Assembly (NCBI GenBank): GCA_903893545.1
Contig: CAITMJ010000002.1
Location: 1-64,000, forward strand
Direction: 5' to 3'
Length of the DNA: 64,000 nucleotides
Source: an uncultured Chlamydiae bacterium
Lineage (GTDB): Bacteria; Chlamydiota; Chlamydiia; Chlamydiales; SM23-39
The position numbers and the translations under genes were made by a program. The notes beneath the pieces were generated by a model. The model worked only from the letters and a program-made list of their open reading frames with translations, did no database searches and was not told the DNA's origin. Of the stretch, positions 52,833 to 62,099 are shown in pieces. Within the stretch, counting starts at the first letter, position 1. Every line of letters begins with the position of its first letter.

Positions 52833-53575
52833 CTACCTTTTTTTCCTTCATGAATGTCTTGTTCGATGTTTTGAAGAAGACGTTTGTCAGAAAAGAAAGA
52901 ATAGACAGAGACGAGCCGAGCAACGAGAATCGCAATATAAAATTGCCCAATGATCCCTTCAATCACGCATGCTGTCTGTGAAATGTCTCGAATCGAGACA
53001 ATATCCCCGTAACCAATCGTAAGAAGCGTGACAAAACTATAGTAAAGCATCAGAGAAAAATAGTAGTGAGGATTGGCGAAGACATCCAAAACCTGATCGT
53101 GGATTGTGATAGAACCGGGATTGATTGCTTCGATCAAAAGATAGAGATAAGCAAAGATGAAAGCGATGAGAAAGTAGGCGGAGACAACCCCTCTTAGCGT
53201 CTCTACAGTTACTCGAGCTCTTAAGACGACATCATAGAGAATCGAGGCGGCGCAAACAGCCATAAACAGTGCATTTGAGACGCAGATTGCGCTGATGATA
53301 AATTCATTTTGGTCAAAGATGCTATACCAAGTAAATAGAACAGCTGGAATCGCAAGGATCGAAGCGATGATTTTTACTGCTCTTTGATGATGAACATTAA
53401 AAATCGCCAACATCAGCGCAGCGGTGAGAAAAATTTTCCAGATGCCGACATAAAATCCTTCATGCTGATAAGGTCGGAATAAGAAAAGAAGAAATAAAAG
53501 GCTCAGCAATAAGTTGTAATGGCCAGCGGCGAATCGATGAATCTTATGTCTTATCTGTTTGAGGAAGTGTTTCAT
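52829..53575 (-). CDS. Potassium channel-like membrane protein
   Basis: A 248-residue membrane protein of the two-TM-pore ion channel superfamily, extended by further N-terminal hydrophobic segments. The pore helix and selectivity filter are plain in YYSFVTLLTIGYGDI (TIGYGD), followed by the last transmembrane helix (IIGQFYIAILVARLVSVY). Four or five hydrophobic segments precede it. There is no cytoplasmic RCK domain. It overlaps the convergent gcvH stop by four bases and is divergent from the 1156-residue gene. Confidence 0.85.
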   Translation of the reverse strand: MKHFLKQIRHKIHRFAAGHYNLLLSLLFLLFLFRPYQHEGFYVGIWKIFLTAALMLAIFNVHHQRAVKIIASILAIPAVLFTWYSIFDQNEFIISAICVSNALFMAVCAASILYDVVLRARVTVETLRGVVSAYFLIAFIFAYLYLLIEAINPGSITIHDQVLDVFANPHYYFSLMLYYSFVTLLTIGYGDIVSIRDISQTACVIEGIIGQFYIAILVARLVSVYSFFSDKRLLQNIEQDIHEGKKGS

Positions 53576-53632
53576 AAATTTCGATATACCTCTCTCTATA
53601 TTTTTTTGTCCACTCTTAGCTAGAATGGCAGT

Positions 53633-56600
53633 GTGAGAAGATTTTTTTTGGTTGCGTTTCTTTTTTCTCTTCTATGTGTGGGAGTTTTTCGCCTGCAAAT
53701 TTTGGGCTTTTTGCTCAAAATAGCCGCCGAATCTTGCACCGATCGCCGCCTTGCCTATCGCGATCTTCGCTTTGAAGAGGGACGCCTGGTCTTAGAAGAT
53801 GCCATTCTTTTCGATAGTTCTTATTTACTTCGTTCAGAAAAGATTTCCCTACGTGCTGTTTGGAAATGGCCCCTTTTTTTTTCCGTACATGTGGAAAAGC
53901 CCCATATTCTTATCTCTCCAGAGCATTTTAAAACCAGCGCTCTTCCCCCTTTAAAATCGCCCATTGCTTGGTCTCTGGAATTAGAAGAGGGCCACTTAGA
54001 ATGGGCTGACAGCAAAGCAGCCTCTTCGCAGTTTTCTCTTTATTGGACTTCAGAGGATTTACTCAAAGTGGAGATGTCTTTAGGGGGACTGAAAATAGAG
54101 AAAAAGGGGGATTTTTGCCACATTGAATGCAACAACCTTCCCTGTGATTTCCTAATAAAACTGGCTGAGTGGAGTGGATACTCGCATCCTTTTTCTTCTG
54201 CACGAGGAACTGTGGCTTTTGATGGGGAGTGGAAAGGCGACTCGATGGAGAAATTCCGCTTTTCTTTAAAAGATGGCCATGTTCAATTTTTGGAGTCTGA
54301 GATCAAAGATGTGGAAGTATCGACGATGTATCAGGCCGATCTCGGAGTTAAATGTGAGGGAAAGTGCGTCGCTAAGAGGGGCTCTTTCGAAGTGCCTTCT
54401 ACATGGGAAGGGAAGGGGTTCTTTTCCCTTGGAAAATTTGATTGGGTGACTGGCAGCGGACAATTTGGGCGCGCAAAAGGGTCTCTAGCTTGGAAAGACT
54501 CAGAGTGGTTTTTCAGTTGGGAAGGAATAGGACCCGAGGAAGTGGCTGTTTTACAAGGTTTTATCCCAAGCATGCAAGATTGTGTTTGGAGATCGGGCAC
54601 CGTGCAAGGTGAGATGTGTTTTAAAGACACATTGATGCCGCGCCTCATTGCTCTCGAAGCCAAAAATTTGGAAATAGCGGCACACTCGTTTGCTTGCGGG
54701 GCAAAGGGAATCTCTTATAAAGAGGGCAACTGGGAGATCGAAGAGTACAACATCTTGTACGGCGATAAAGAGTTTCAAGGGAATGCAAACTGGACCTCTT
54801 CGGTGCTTTGGGGATCTTGGGAGGGAATCGAACAATGGAATATTGCATTTACAGTGTCTCAAGGGGCTCTCAAGATAGAAAACTGCGCTCTTTCGGATGT
54901 AGAGTTTACTCTGATCGCAGAGCCCGAGTCGCTCGATCTCTTGTCAGCCAAAGGAAAAGTTGAAGAAAATGCGCTCATCGCCTCTTTTTTCGCTCCTAGG
55001 ATTCAGTGGAAAGGGGAAGAAGCTCTCTTTGATGTTCGCCTGCAGCACGGCGCCTGGGATCTTTTACGACTCAAAGGAAGTAAAGAGAAAGAGGCCATTG
55101 TCTTCGATCCCGTTTATTCCCATTTTTGTGGAGAGCCCTTCATCGCAAAAAACGGTATTTGGGAGAAGGGAGCTCTTGTTTCTCTCGACTTTGAAACGGA
55201 GGTGAATTGGCCTCTTTTTAAGTCGTTTGTGAACCCCGATCTTGTGGATCGATTTTTGCCCGCTGAAAAAGTTCATTTTATCGGTCATATCGGAGAACAA
55301 AACTATTCTTTTTCAGCGCCGGCTTGGAACTGGATCGTAGAAAAGAGGGAAAACCAGTGGAATCAAAGCTTTTCTACAGGAGATTTCCGAGTAGATTCTA
55401 TGTTGGAATACAAAGAGGGAGCCTTTCGGGTCTCTGCCGGTCATGTAAAAGGGATGGGAATTGTTTGTGATTTTGATGGGGTAGTTACGCAAAAGTTAGA
55501 GGGGGAGCTTGGCTTTAAAAACTTAACGGCAGACTTGCACGATTTGCCGGGGATGCCAATGCAAGGAAAAGTCGAAGGGCAAGCTCTTGTCAGTTTTACA
55601 AAAAAAGAAGTGCAGTCAAATCTCGATCTTTTTGTCAAAGAGGCCTCTTTTAAAGGCTTTTCTTTTGAAAATAGCGGATCGATTCACCTTTATTACTCCT
55701 CTCTTCGAGGAGCTTTTGTAAAGGGGATCGATTGCAGAATTTATCAAGGAACTCTCGAAGCTCATGCAAAAGTCGATCTTTTACACTATGACGGCCCCCA
55801 AGATAGATGGAATTTGCAAAAAGCAAAAACCCATTTCCCTTCGAAGTTTTTTGAAAGCTGTCCATTGGATGATAATGGCTATATCGATGGGCTTGCCGAC
55901 CTTTCTTTCGTCTCTGATTTTTCCGACTGCTCTTGCTCGATCAAAGAGGCGTTTTTTTCGCTCTATGGCGCTGTACGCCACGTCCAAAATGGCCACTGTT
56001 GCATTCAAGGTTCTTCGTTAGTGGCAGACGCCCTTCTTCAGATCCAAGGAAATTGGGCGAAAGTTTCATTAGATATGGCGCAAAAGACTGGAACATTGTC
56101 GCTCGAAGAGGCAGATGGAACGGATTCTCTAGAGATTGAGTGGTCCTATCAAAAAGAAATGGGGCTTTTGATCCATTCTATCGAAGGCTCTTTTGCGGGG
56201 CTCGAGGCCTCTTTTCACGCCTTTGAAAAAGGACATTTGATCGGCTCTTCCCATATCGATTTTCGCCGTCTTTCGGAATGGATTGCCCCTACTGCAGCAA
56301 AAAGTTTTGAGGAACTCCACATGGGCAAGGGGTATGAGCTCAAAGGAAATCTTCAGATCGATCCCAAAGATCTCACCCACCTCTCTTTCCAAGGGATTTT
56401 CTGCGGAAAAGAGATCGAGCTTGCTGGTTTTCAGTTCCGGACTCTTCTGGGAAAGGCGGATTTAAGCTCCTCGTCTTTTCACATCTATGATTTAAAAATC
56501 AGCGATTCTGCGGGTATTGTTAAAATCGAGGATCTTCAGATCCAAAGGCAAGAGGCGCAGCCTTGGACCATTGCAATGCCTACATTTCTGATCGAAGAAC

Positions 56601-57103
56601 TCCGCCCGAGTCTTTTGAGGAGTCCAGGCCAGGCGCCAGGCCCCATTTCTCCTCTTGTGCTACGGCACCTTAAAATGGTTGATTTTCACGGTCTTTTAGA
56701 CGATGGAAAAACGTATCTTGCCAATGGAAGCGTTTCTTTCATTAACTCTTTTAAACGGGGAAAAACCGTCTTTGATTTGCCGGCGAATATCTTTGGTCGG
56801 CTCATCGGCCTTGATTTAGAACTTCTCATTCCCGTCGAAGGAGAGCTGAAATTTACGCTCAAAGATGGATACTTCAATTTAAAAGAGCTCAAAGGGGCCT
56901 ATAGCGAGGGGCACCGCTCTGAATTTTTTCTCGTGGAGTCCGATTCTCTTGTCCCCCGTATGGATCTCGATGGCAATCTCGAAATCCTTGTAAAAATGGA
57001 GCAGTTCGTCCTCTTTTCTTTGACCAAAGCATTTATGATCTCGATCGAAGGAAAGCTCAACGCTCCAAGTTTTCGCCTGCAAAAAAAGAAAACTTTCTTA
57101 TGA
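53633..57103 (+). CDS. Large AsmA/TamB-like envelope protein
   Basis: A 1156-residue protein with one N-terminal membrane anchor (RRFFLVAFLFSLLCVGVF) and no other hydrophobic helix. The rest is long runs of short beta strands with repeated glycine turns (GTVAFDGEWKGDSMEKFRFS, GIFCGKEIELAGFQF), as in AsmA/TamB/YhdP-type proteins that span the periplasm and move lipids. The C-terminal part (GLLDDGKTYLANGSVSF and then LIPVEGELKFTLKDGYFNLK) supports this. The start is a GTG. Its stop overlaps the comF-like start, and an SPFH gene follows. Confidence 0.6.
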   Translation: MRRFFLVAFLFSLLCVGVFRLQILGFLLKIAAESCTDRRLAYRDLRFEEGRLVLEDAILFDSSYLLRSEKISLRAVWKWPLFFSVHVEKPHILISPEHFKTSALPPLKSPIAWSLELEEGHLEWADSKAASSQFSLYWTSEDLLKVEMSLGGLKIEKKGDFCHIECNNLPCDFLIKLAEWSGYSHPFSSARGTVAFDGEWKGDSMEKFRFSLKDGHVQFLESEIKDVEVSTMYQADLGVKCEGKCVAKRGSFEVPSTWEGKGFFSLGKFDWVTGSGQFGRAKGSLAWKDSEWFFSWEGIGPEEVAVLQGFIPSMQDCVWRSGTVQGEMCFKDTLMPRLIALEAKNLEIAAHSFACGAKGISYKEGNWEIEEYNILYGDKEFQGNANWTSSVLWGSWEGIEQWNIAFTVSQGALKIENCALSDVEFTLIAEPESLDLLSAKGKVEENALIASFFAPRIQWKGEEALFDVRLQHGAWDLLRLKGSKEKEAIVFDPVYSHFCGEPFIAKNGIWEKGALVSLDFETEVNWPLFKSFVNPDLVDRFLPAEKVHFIGHIGEQNYSFSAPAWNWIVEKRENQWNQSFSTGDFRVDSMLEYKEGAFRVSAGHVKGMGIVCDFDGVVTQKLEGELGFKNLTADLHDLPGMPMQGKVEGQALVSFTKKEVQSNLDLFVKEASFKGFSFENSGSIHLYYSSLRGAFVKGIDCRIYQGTLEAHAKVDLLHYDGPQDRWNLQKAKTHFPSKFFESCPLDDNGYIDGLADLSFVSDFSDCSCSIKEAFFSLYGAVRHVQNGHCCIQGSSLVADALLQIQGNWAKVSLDMAQKTGTLSLEEADGTDSLEIEWSYQKEMGLLIHSIEGSFAGLEASFHAFEKGHLIGSSHIDFRRLSEWIAPTAAKSFEELHMGKGYELKGNLQIDPKDLTHLSFQGIFCGKEIELAGFQFRTLLGKADLSSSSFHIYDLKISDSAGIVKIEDLQIQRQEAQPWTIAMPTFLIEELRPSLLRSPGQAPGPISPLVLRHLKMVDFHGLLDDGKTYLANGSVSFINSFKRGKTVFDLPANIFGRLIGLDLELLIPVEGELKFTLKDGYFNLKELKGAYSEGHRSEFFLVESDSLVPRMDLDGNLEILVKMEQFVLFSLTKAFMISIEGKLNAPSFRLQKKKTFL

Positions 57104-57690
57104 CTTCTTTCCTCGATCTTTTCTTCCCCCCGCTTTGCCTTCACTGCAAAGAACCCTCTTCGACGGCATATCTATGCAAGGAGTGTTGGCAGATGAGCCA
57201 GCTATTAGAACTTGAAGGGCGGTGTCTTCATTGCTTTGACGAAATCGATGAGCCGACCGGGCTTTGCATTCAATGCAAACATAGCCCCCTTTTGCCTTTT
57301 CCAAGAGCTGCGCTATTTGCAAAAGAGGCGCCTATTTATCGAATTTTAGGCTGGGAAGAATCGATCGATCCCATTGCGAGCTTTGGATTTTATCAATGGC
57401 TTCGCCTCCAGTGGCAAAAGCCAGACCTTATCGCTCCCATTCCTCCCCATAGGACAAAGATCGCAAGGGCGTTTGCCGAACTTGCCAATATTCCTTGTCC
57501 TCATTTATTTCGGAGAGTTCCTTGGCCACTTTCTCCGGAAAAGTGGGAAATCAAAGAACAATTGATCGAAAATGATAGGACAGTTCTTCTGATTGACGAG
57601 GGGTGTACCCAGGAGCAACTGCAAATTGCCGCTGAGGCGATTTCTGAAGCTTTCCCAAAAAAGGTTTATGTTCTATCCTTGTTTTCATGA
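57100..57690 (+). CDS. ComF-like phosphoribosyltransferase-fold protein
   Basis: A 196-residue member of the ComF/GntX type. The N-terminal double zinc ribbon (LCLHCKEPSS, LCKECWQ, CLHCFDE, LCIQCKHS) is intact. The phosphoribosyltransferase half contains DLIAPIPPHRTKIARAF, but the PRPP loop, usually LLVDDVxTTG, reads VLLIDEGCTQEQL and is degenerate. Catalytic activity is doubtful; a DNA-handling role is known for ComF in competence. Start and stop overlap both neighbours by four bases, so it is embedded in a coupled three-gene unit. Confidence 0.78.
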   Translation: MTSFLDLFFPPLCLHCKEPSSTAYLCKECWQMSQLLELEGRCLHCFDEIDEPTGLCIQCKHSPLLPFPRAALFAKEAPIYRILGWEESIDPIASFGFYQWLRLQWQKPDLIAPIPPHRTKIARAFAELANIPCPHLFRRVPWPLSPEKWEIKEQLIENDRTVLLIDEGCTQEQLQIAAEAISEAFPKKVYVLSLFS

Positions 57691-58670
57691 TCTTTCTTTT
57701 ATTTGCGTTTGTTTTTCTATTTTTCGGTCTGATTTTCTCGATGTTTGGCACTCGAATTGTGCCCCATCAAGAAGTCTGGATCATCCAAAGGCTCGGCCGC
57801 TTTCAGCGGCGCTTGCAGCCAGGACTCAATTGGATCATTCCAACGATTGAAAAAGTAGCCTATCGTCACTCGCTCAAAGAAGAGGCGATGGATGTGCCAG
57901 AGCAAACCGCCATCACGCAGGACAATGTGAGCGTCATTTTGGACGGCATCGTTTACATAAGGATCGTCGATCCGGTCGCAGCCTCCTATGGCGTTAAAGA
58001 TCCCTTCCACGCGCTGACCCAACTCGTGCAGACGACGATGCGCTCGGAGATTGGGAAGATTGCTCTCGATAAGACCTTCGAAGAGCGGGAAGCCCTAAAT
58101 CGGAAGATGGTCGAGGCGATCAATGAGGCATCGTTGACTTGGGGTATTCGGTGCATCCGCTATGAGATCAAGGACATCAAGATGCCGGAAGATATCCGCA
58201 AGGCGATGGAACTTCAAATGACTGCGGAGCGCCAAAAACGGGCTCGTATTTTGGAATCAGAGGGCTTAAGACAAGCGGCGATCAACGAATCGGAAGGACA
58301 AAGACAAGCACAGATCAACCTCGCTGAAGGGCTCCGAGAGAAAATCGTTTTGGAATCAGAAGCGGGTCAAGTCGACCGGATTAACCGCGCAAAAGGAGAA
58401 GCGAAAGCGATCGAGCTCATCGCTCTTGCGACGGGACAAAGCATTAAGCAAATGGCTATCGTGCTCTCTGAAGAAGGGGGAGAAAAGGCAGCTTCGCTTC
58501 AAATCGCAGAAAAATACATCGAAGCGTTTCGGCAGTTAGCCAAAGAAACCAATACGATTGTTCTTCCATCAAACTTGCAACACCCAGGCGCAGTTATTGG
58601 AGAGGCGATGGCCATCTACGATCATCTGCAAAAGAAAAAGCCACTCTCTTACACAAACATATCTCAATGA
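57687..58670 (+). CDS. SPFH/band 7 protein, stomatin-like
   Basis: A 327-residue membrane-anchored scaffold protein. A single N-terminal transmembrane helix (FLLFAFVFLFFGLIFSMFG) precedes the SPFH domain (VWIIQRLGRFQRRLQPGLNW then DNVSVILDGIVYIRI) and the typical stomatin sequence GIRCIRYEIKDIKMPEDIRK. A coiled-coil tail (RILESEGLRQAAINESEGQR) follows. Such proteins form membrane microdomain oligomers and modulate proteases or channels. It is the last gene of the AsmA-like/ComF unit and ends at a terminator. Confidence 0.92.
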   Translation: MIFLLFAFVFLFFGLIFSMFGTRIVPHQEVWIIQRLGRFQRRLQPGLNWIIPTIEKVAYRHSLKEEAMDVPEQTAITQDNVSVILDGIVYIRIVDPVAASYGVKDPFHALTQLVQTTMRSEIGKIALDKTFEEREALNRKMVEAINEASLTWGIRCIRYEIKDIKMPEDIRKAMELQMTAERQKRARILESEGLRQAAINESEGQRQAQINLAEGLREKIVLESEAGQVDRINRAKGEAKAIELIALATGQSIKQMAIVLSEEGGEKAASLQIAEKYIEAFRQLAKETNTIVLPSNLQHPGAVIGEAMAIYDHLQKKKPLSYTNISQ

Positions 58671-58685
58671 TTAAATTTAGGGAAA

Positions 58686-58710
58686 AACCCGGCCTAGAAA
58701 AGACCGGGTT
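58686..58710. terminator. Bidirectional hairpin terminator
   Basis: AACCCGGCCT and AGACCGGGTT form a ten-base stem with one G-T wobble (58686-58695 with 58701-58710) around AGAAA. It lies between the convergent SPFH and outer-membrane protein genes; the flanks are only moderately T-rich. Confidence 0.65.
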
Positions 58711-58716
58711 GATTCA

Positions 58717-59304
58717 TTAGAATCCAAGACCGAAAGAAACTTGTGCAAGAGGCTTGAAGGCCTTTTGGAGAGTTACAGAGGTCGTTGAAAGATTGAGCGC
58801 TGCATGACTTACGTCCATTTGAACGAAGCTATGGATGTTTTGTGTGCGGTACATTTCGTAACCGGCAGTTGCGCTCGCGTTCAAGTTGTTTTCATAAACG
58901 CCTTTTTTCTGGCTACCAGCCCATCCGAGTCCTGCTCCATAGTAGAAGCTCTGTGGCGCTGCGTCGTTGTTGACATAGCGTAAGTAGGAAACTGGAACAT
59001 TGAAGCTGTAGTTTTCGCCATCTACTGATCGAGCTTCGCGAGTATAGTTCGCAGAGACATCGAGTGCAGCATGGTTTAGTCCATAACGGTACCCGAGGCC
59101 AAGGCCTGGGAGCGTTTGGATTGTGTTGAGATCTGGATCAGCAACAGTCATGCGAACATATCCGAACGATTTTTTTGTCGCTGGTTTTTCAGCAATTTTC
59201 AAATCGATAGGAAGGTTGGAAGAAGGTTGGTTGATTTGCGCTTCGTCTGAAAAGCCCATTACAGATGCGATTGAGAAAAGTGCGGTTGCGATTCTTGATT
59301 TCAT
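58717..59304 (-). CDS. Small outer-membrane beta-barrel protein
   Basis: A 195-residue exported protein. The signal peptide (MKSRIATALFSIASVMGF) is followed by a short linker and about eight amphipathic strands (GLGLGYRYGLNHAALDVSAN, YYGAGLGWAGSQ, GYEMYRTQNIHSFVQMDV). It ends FGLGF, an outer-membrane insertion signal. The start is fixed by GGAGG a few bases upstream; an ATG four codons earlier overlaps that site. I do not recognise a specific family. It is a stand-alone gene upstream of a terminator. Confidence 0.72.
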   Translation of the reverse strand: MKSRIATALFSIASVMGFSDEAQINQPSSNLPIDLKIAEKPATKKSFGYVRMTVADPDLNTIQTLPGLGLGYRYGLNHAALDVSANYTREARSVDGENYSFNVPVSYLRYVNNDAAPQSFYYGAGLGWAGSQKKGVYENNLNASATAGYEMYRTQNIHSFVQMDVSHAALNLSTTSVTLQKAFKPLAQVSFGLGF

Positions 59305-59380
59305 TGAAACCTCCATTTGTTAGAGAGGCTCTATTATGAAAGTCTCGAGAATTTTGCGCAATTAAAATAAAAACTTATAA

Positions 59381-60724
59381 TTAGTTTTCAATATTCCGCT
59401 GAACCATTTGCACTTGGCGGCGAAGCGTTTCATTGATTTGGATTTGATCGGCAATTTTTTTCCACGCGTGGAGAAGCGTAGAGTGTGTTTTCCCTCCGAA
59501 ACTCGCGGCGATTTTCATGAGAGAATCGTCGATGAGTTCTTTAGCAAGATACATGGCGACTTGTCTTGCAAGGGCGATTTCTTTGTGACGAGATTCTCCT
59601 TTGATTTCGGAGATCCGAACTTCGAATACGGTGGCGACGCCCTTTAAAATGTTTTCCACGGAGATTTTTTTGTGGGAGGTGCTCATCTGGAACATCTCGC
59701 TGAGGATTTTTTCAACGATCTCTTGATTGAGTTCTTCTGCCATGAGTCGAGAGTGGGCGCAGAGGCGGTTGATGGCCCCTTCGAGTTGCCGAACGTTATT
59801 GTAGATGTGTTCGGCGATAAAAAAGGCGATTTGGTTGGGGATGTCAAAGCCGCGGGATTCCGATTTTTGTTTAATGATGGCAACCCTTGTTTCAAGATCG
59901 GGGACGCCCATGTGGGCGACAAGGCCCCATTCCATCCGCGCAATGAGCCTCTCTGAGAGTTTTAGTTGGGTAGGGGGCTTATCGCAAGTGATGACAATCT
60001 GTTTATTCTGGTTGATCAGCGCTTCAAAGGTGTTGCAAAACTCTTCTTCGAAATTTAGCCGATTTTGTAAGAACTGAATATCATCGACGAGAAGGACGTC
60101 GAGATTGCGGTAGAACCGTTTCATTTTGTCGATTGATTTGGATCTTAAGGCGTCGACGATATCATTGATGAATGATTCAGTGGTGATGACGGCGATGCGC
60201 GATTTTGGGTGATGCTCGAGGCAATAGTGGCCGATGCTATGGAGAAGATGCGTTTTCCCAAGCCCTACTCCTCCGTGAATAAAGAGGGGATTGTATGACT
60301 TACCGGGGCGAGATGCGACGCCGACAGCGGCCGATTTTACAAATTGGTTTGAAGGCCCTTCGATAAAATGTTCAAAGCGGTAGAGATGATTGAGCTTTAT
60401 CTCTTGCTGAGCAAGGGCAGGTTCTTCCGGTTCTATTAAAGGTGTGGCTGTTTCAGCAATCTCTTTTTTTGCAGACGAAATGATAAAGCGGATTGCAGGA
60501 TCGCCTGTATGTTTTAGCGGTAGAAAATGGGCAAGGACATCTTTAAAATTATCGAGAAGGTACTCTTGCACGAAAATATTTGGCACCTCAAGAGTGATTT
60601 CCTCCGGAGATGCTTGAATGAACTGAATCGGCGCGATCCAGTTTTCATACTCTGCGCTCGTACATCGGTTTTGGATGAATTCCAGAAATTGAATCCACCC
60701 GTTATTTGTCTCTGTCTCAATCAT
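59381..60724 (-). CDS. dnaA: Chromosomal replication initiator DnaA
   Basis: AAA+ initiator that binds oriC. The N-terminal helicase-loading domain is followed by [20 protein letters not shown] (Walker A), LLVDDIQFL (Walker B) and the C-terminal DNA-binding signature [20 protein letters not shown] with [16 protein letters not shown]. The length of 447 residues is normal. Chlamydiae carry two dnaA genes; this one, next to a TPR gene and rsmH, corresponds in position to dnaA_2. No cluster of DnaA boxes was noticed nearby. Confidence 0.96.
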   Translation of the reverse strand: MIETETNNGWIQFLEFIQNRCTSAEYENWIAPIQFIQASPEEITLEVPNIFVQEYLLDNFKDVLAHFLPLKHTGDPAIRFIISSAKKEIAETATPLIEPEEPALAQQEIKLNHLYRFEHFIEGPSNQFVKSAAVGVASRPGKSYNPLFIHGGVGLGKTHLLHSIGHYCLEHHPKSRIAVITTESFINDIVDALRSKSIDKMKRFYRNLDVLLVDDIQFLQNRLNFEEEFCNTFEALINQNKQIVITCDKPPTQLKLSERLIARMEWGLVAHMGVPDLETRVAIIKQKSESRGFDIPNQIAFFIAEHIYNNVRQLEGAINRLCAHSRLMAEELNQEIVEKILSEMFQMSTSHKKISVENILKGVATVFEVRISEIKGESRHKEIALARQVAMYLAKELIDDSLMKIAASFGGKTHSTLLHAWKKIADQIQINETLRRQVQMVQRNIEN

Positions 60725-60783
60725 AAGCCTGAGCTTAGCAAGGAAGGGGGGAAAAGTCTATACAGATTTCAGGATATTGACTC

Positions 60784-60857
60784 GCTACGCAAAAATGAGA
60801 CAAAGAGCGTAAGTGAGGCAAAGTCGCCGCTAGCTATTTATCTCATTTTTGCGTTGC
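60784..60857. repeat. Inverted repeat upstream of dnaA
   Basis: Arms GCTACGCAAAAATGAGA (60784-60800) and TCTCATTTTTGCGTTGC (60841-60857) pair over 17 bases with one mismatch, enclosing 40 bases that contain the TPR gene stop codon. The near arm is 59 bases before the dnaA start. There is no T run. It may be a transcript-stabilising or attenuating structure between the two genes. Confidence 0.75.
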
Positions 60858-61270
60858 GGGTTAATAATATTGGGAGTCGCAAAAGCTAGAATCAATGCAG
60901 CCGCTTGCTCTTTGACTTCTTTGTTTTCGTTTTTCGAAAGTTCTGTGGCGGCGAGCAGCCCTTGCCTTTTATAGCCGAGCATAAAGAGCGCTTTTACGCG
61001 ATTGATTTGGGTGGGGATGTGGGCGGGGTCGAGCTTTAAAGCGCGGTCGAGAAAATCAAGGGCCTTTAATCCATTGCCAATCTGGAGATGAAGAGCTCCC
61101 ATCGTCTGCAAATCATAAGAGGTAGGGGGAACGAGTACTGCAAGCGCATCGAAAAAGGTGAGCGCCACATCATAGACCCCTTCTTTAATGTAGGAATAGG
61201 CGACAAAACGTAAATCATTGACTTCGTCTTTGTTCCATCCCAACACATCGAGCCAATTTTTTTTGCTCAC
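60830..61270 (-). CDS. TPR protein
   Basis: A 146-residue protein of tetratricopeptide repeats. Helical pairs are readable in ADPLOC-type spacing as RFVAYSYIKEGVYDVALTFF, MGALHLQIGNGLKALDFLDR and ALKLDPAHIPTQINRVKALF. The size and repeat number resemble SycD/LcrH class type III chaperones, and a TPR gene occupies the same position beside dnaA in Chlamydia (CT274, as I recall). The stop lies within the inverted repeat upstream of dnaA. It starts two bases after the preceding gene ends. Confidence 0.75.
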   Translation of the reverse strand: MSKKNWLDVLGWNKDEVNDLRFVAYSYIKEGVYDVALTFFDALAVLVPPTSYDLQTMGALHLQIGNGLKALDFLDRALKLDPAHIPTQINRVKALFMLGYKRQGLLAATELSKNENKEVKEQAAALILAFATPNIINPQRKNEINS

Positions 61271-61271
61271 A

Positions 61272-61757
61272 TTAGCCTCTTTGATATTGGTTGCGGCGAG
61301 AATTGATGAAGACTAAGGCCTTATCGAGTTGTTGGAGGCATTTAAGGAAAGCGAGAAGCCGTTTGCGTTCACTTTCCTCTTCTTGTTGATTCTGGTCTCC
61401 TTTGCCCTGTTTTTTTTCTTTATGAAGGGCGTCTTCTAAAGCCATTAATTTTTCCATATCGGCTTCTTGTTCCTCACTCGAGCCAAGAGAGGGGATGAGC
61501 TGGTAGGAAAAGATTGTGCTTCGCTGCGCTTCAAATGCTGGAGGTAGAGAGAAAGCGGCCCACTGTGTTTTTGGCGCTGCCAAAAAAAGTTTGTCGAAAT
61601 CAGAAGGCACATAAGGTTTAGTGACCGAGATTTCAATTCTTTTGGATACCCACTTCGAATCTTCAAGCATACGAAGATCGAGCAGCTCCTTATCCTTGGC
61701 ATAGCGGACGGATGAGTCTGTCCCAAGATTATCAATTGTTCGCGGCTTTATGCTCAT
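61272..61757 (-). CDS. Chlamydia-specific hypothetical protein
   Basis: A 161-residue hydrophilic protein without a known domain. It begins MSIKPRTIDNLGTDSSVRYA and has a conserved-looking centre (WVSKRIEISVTKPYVPSDFD) and an acidic/basic helix (ESERKRLLAFLKCLQQLDKA). Its place between mraZ/rsmH and the TPR-dnaA pair matches the hypothetical CT273 of C. trachomatis, as I recall. AAGGA precedes the ATG; 14 in-frame codons upstream have no support. It is the first gene of a unit leading to dnaA. Confidence 0.65.
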   Translation of the reverse strand: MSIKPRTIDNLGTDSSVRYAKDKELLDLRMLEDSKWVSKRIEISVTKPYVPSDFDKLFLAAPKTQWAAFSLPPAFEAQRSTIFSYQLIPSLGSSEEQEADMEKLMALEDALHKEKKQGKGDQNQQEEESERKRLLAFLKCLQQLDKALVFINSRRNQYQRG

Positions 61758-61817
61758 AGTTCCTTCCCTCTTCTTTTTCGCATTGTAGCAAGGAAGCATT
61801 TTTCACAACTATATTTA

Positions 61818-61851
61818 ACCACAGAGGCGGGGGAAGTCTCGCCTCTGTGGT
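61818..61851. repeat. AACCACAGAG-type hairpin
   Basis: A perfect 12-bp stem, ACCACAGAGGCG (61818-61829) with CGCCTCTGTGGT (61840-61851), and a ten-base loop, in the spacer between divergent genes. It shares its outer sequence TTTAACCACAGAG with the hairpin at 28674. Being upstream of both genes, it is unlikely to act as an ordinary terminator. Confidence 0.75.
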
Positions 61852-61987
61852 GGATTTTCCACCTTTGCCTTGTCGACAACTTTCCGAACAGGTGTTGTAC
61901 TGTTTCATAACGATCTTATTTTCAGTTACTTAGGCTGTTTAAGAGAGGTGTTGAAAAGGCGGATTTGGGGCGGGTTTTGAACAAGTT

Positions 61988-62002
61988 TCCCACAAATTCC
62001 CA
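61988..62002 (-). promoter_or_regulatory. Distal MraZ-type box pair, inverted
   Basis: TCCCA-CAAAT-TCCCA on the plus strand, which reads TGGGA-N5-TGGGA on the minus strand. This matches the TGGGN repeats with five-base spacing bound by MraZ upstream of the division cluster in other bacteria. It lies about 120 bases before the mraZ start. In the rest of the 370-base spacer I see only the hairpin at 61818, the proximal boxes and AT-rich sequence without a convincing promoter. Confidence 0.6.
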
Positions 62003-62099
62003 CAACGCGTTAAAAAATTGTAAGTCGCTAAATTTGTAGGGGGTTGAGATGCGTTTTAGAAAAATATTCACAAAATGGATTGCGTAAATTCGCGTTTGC

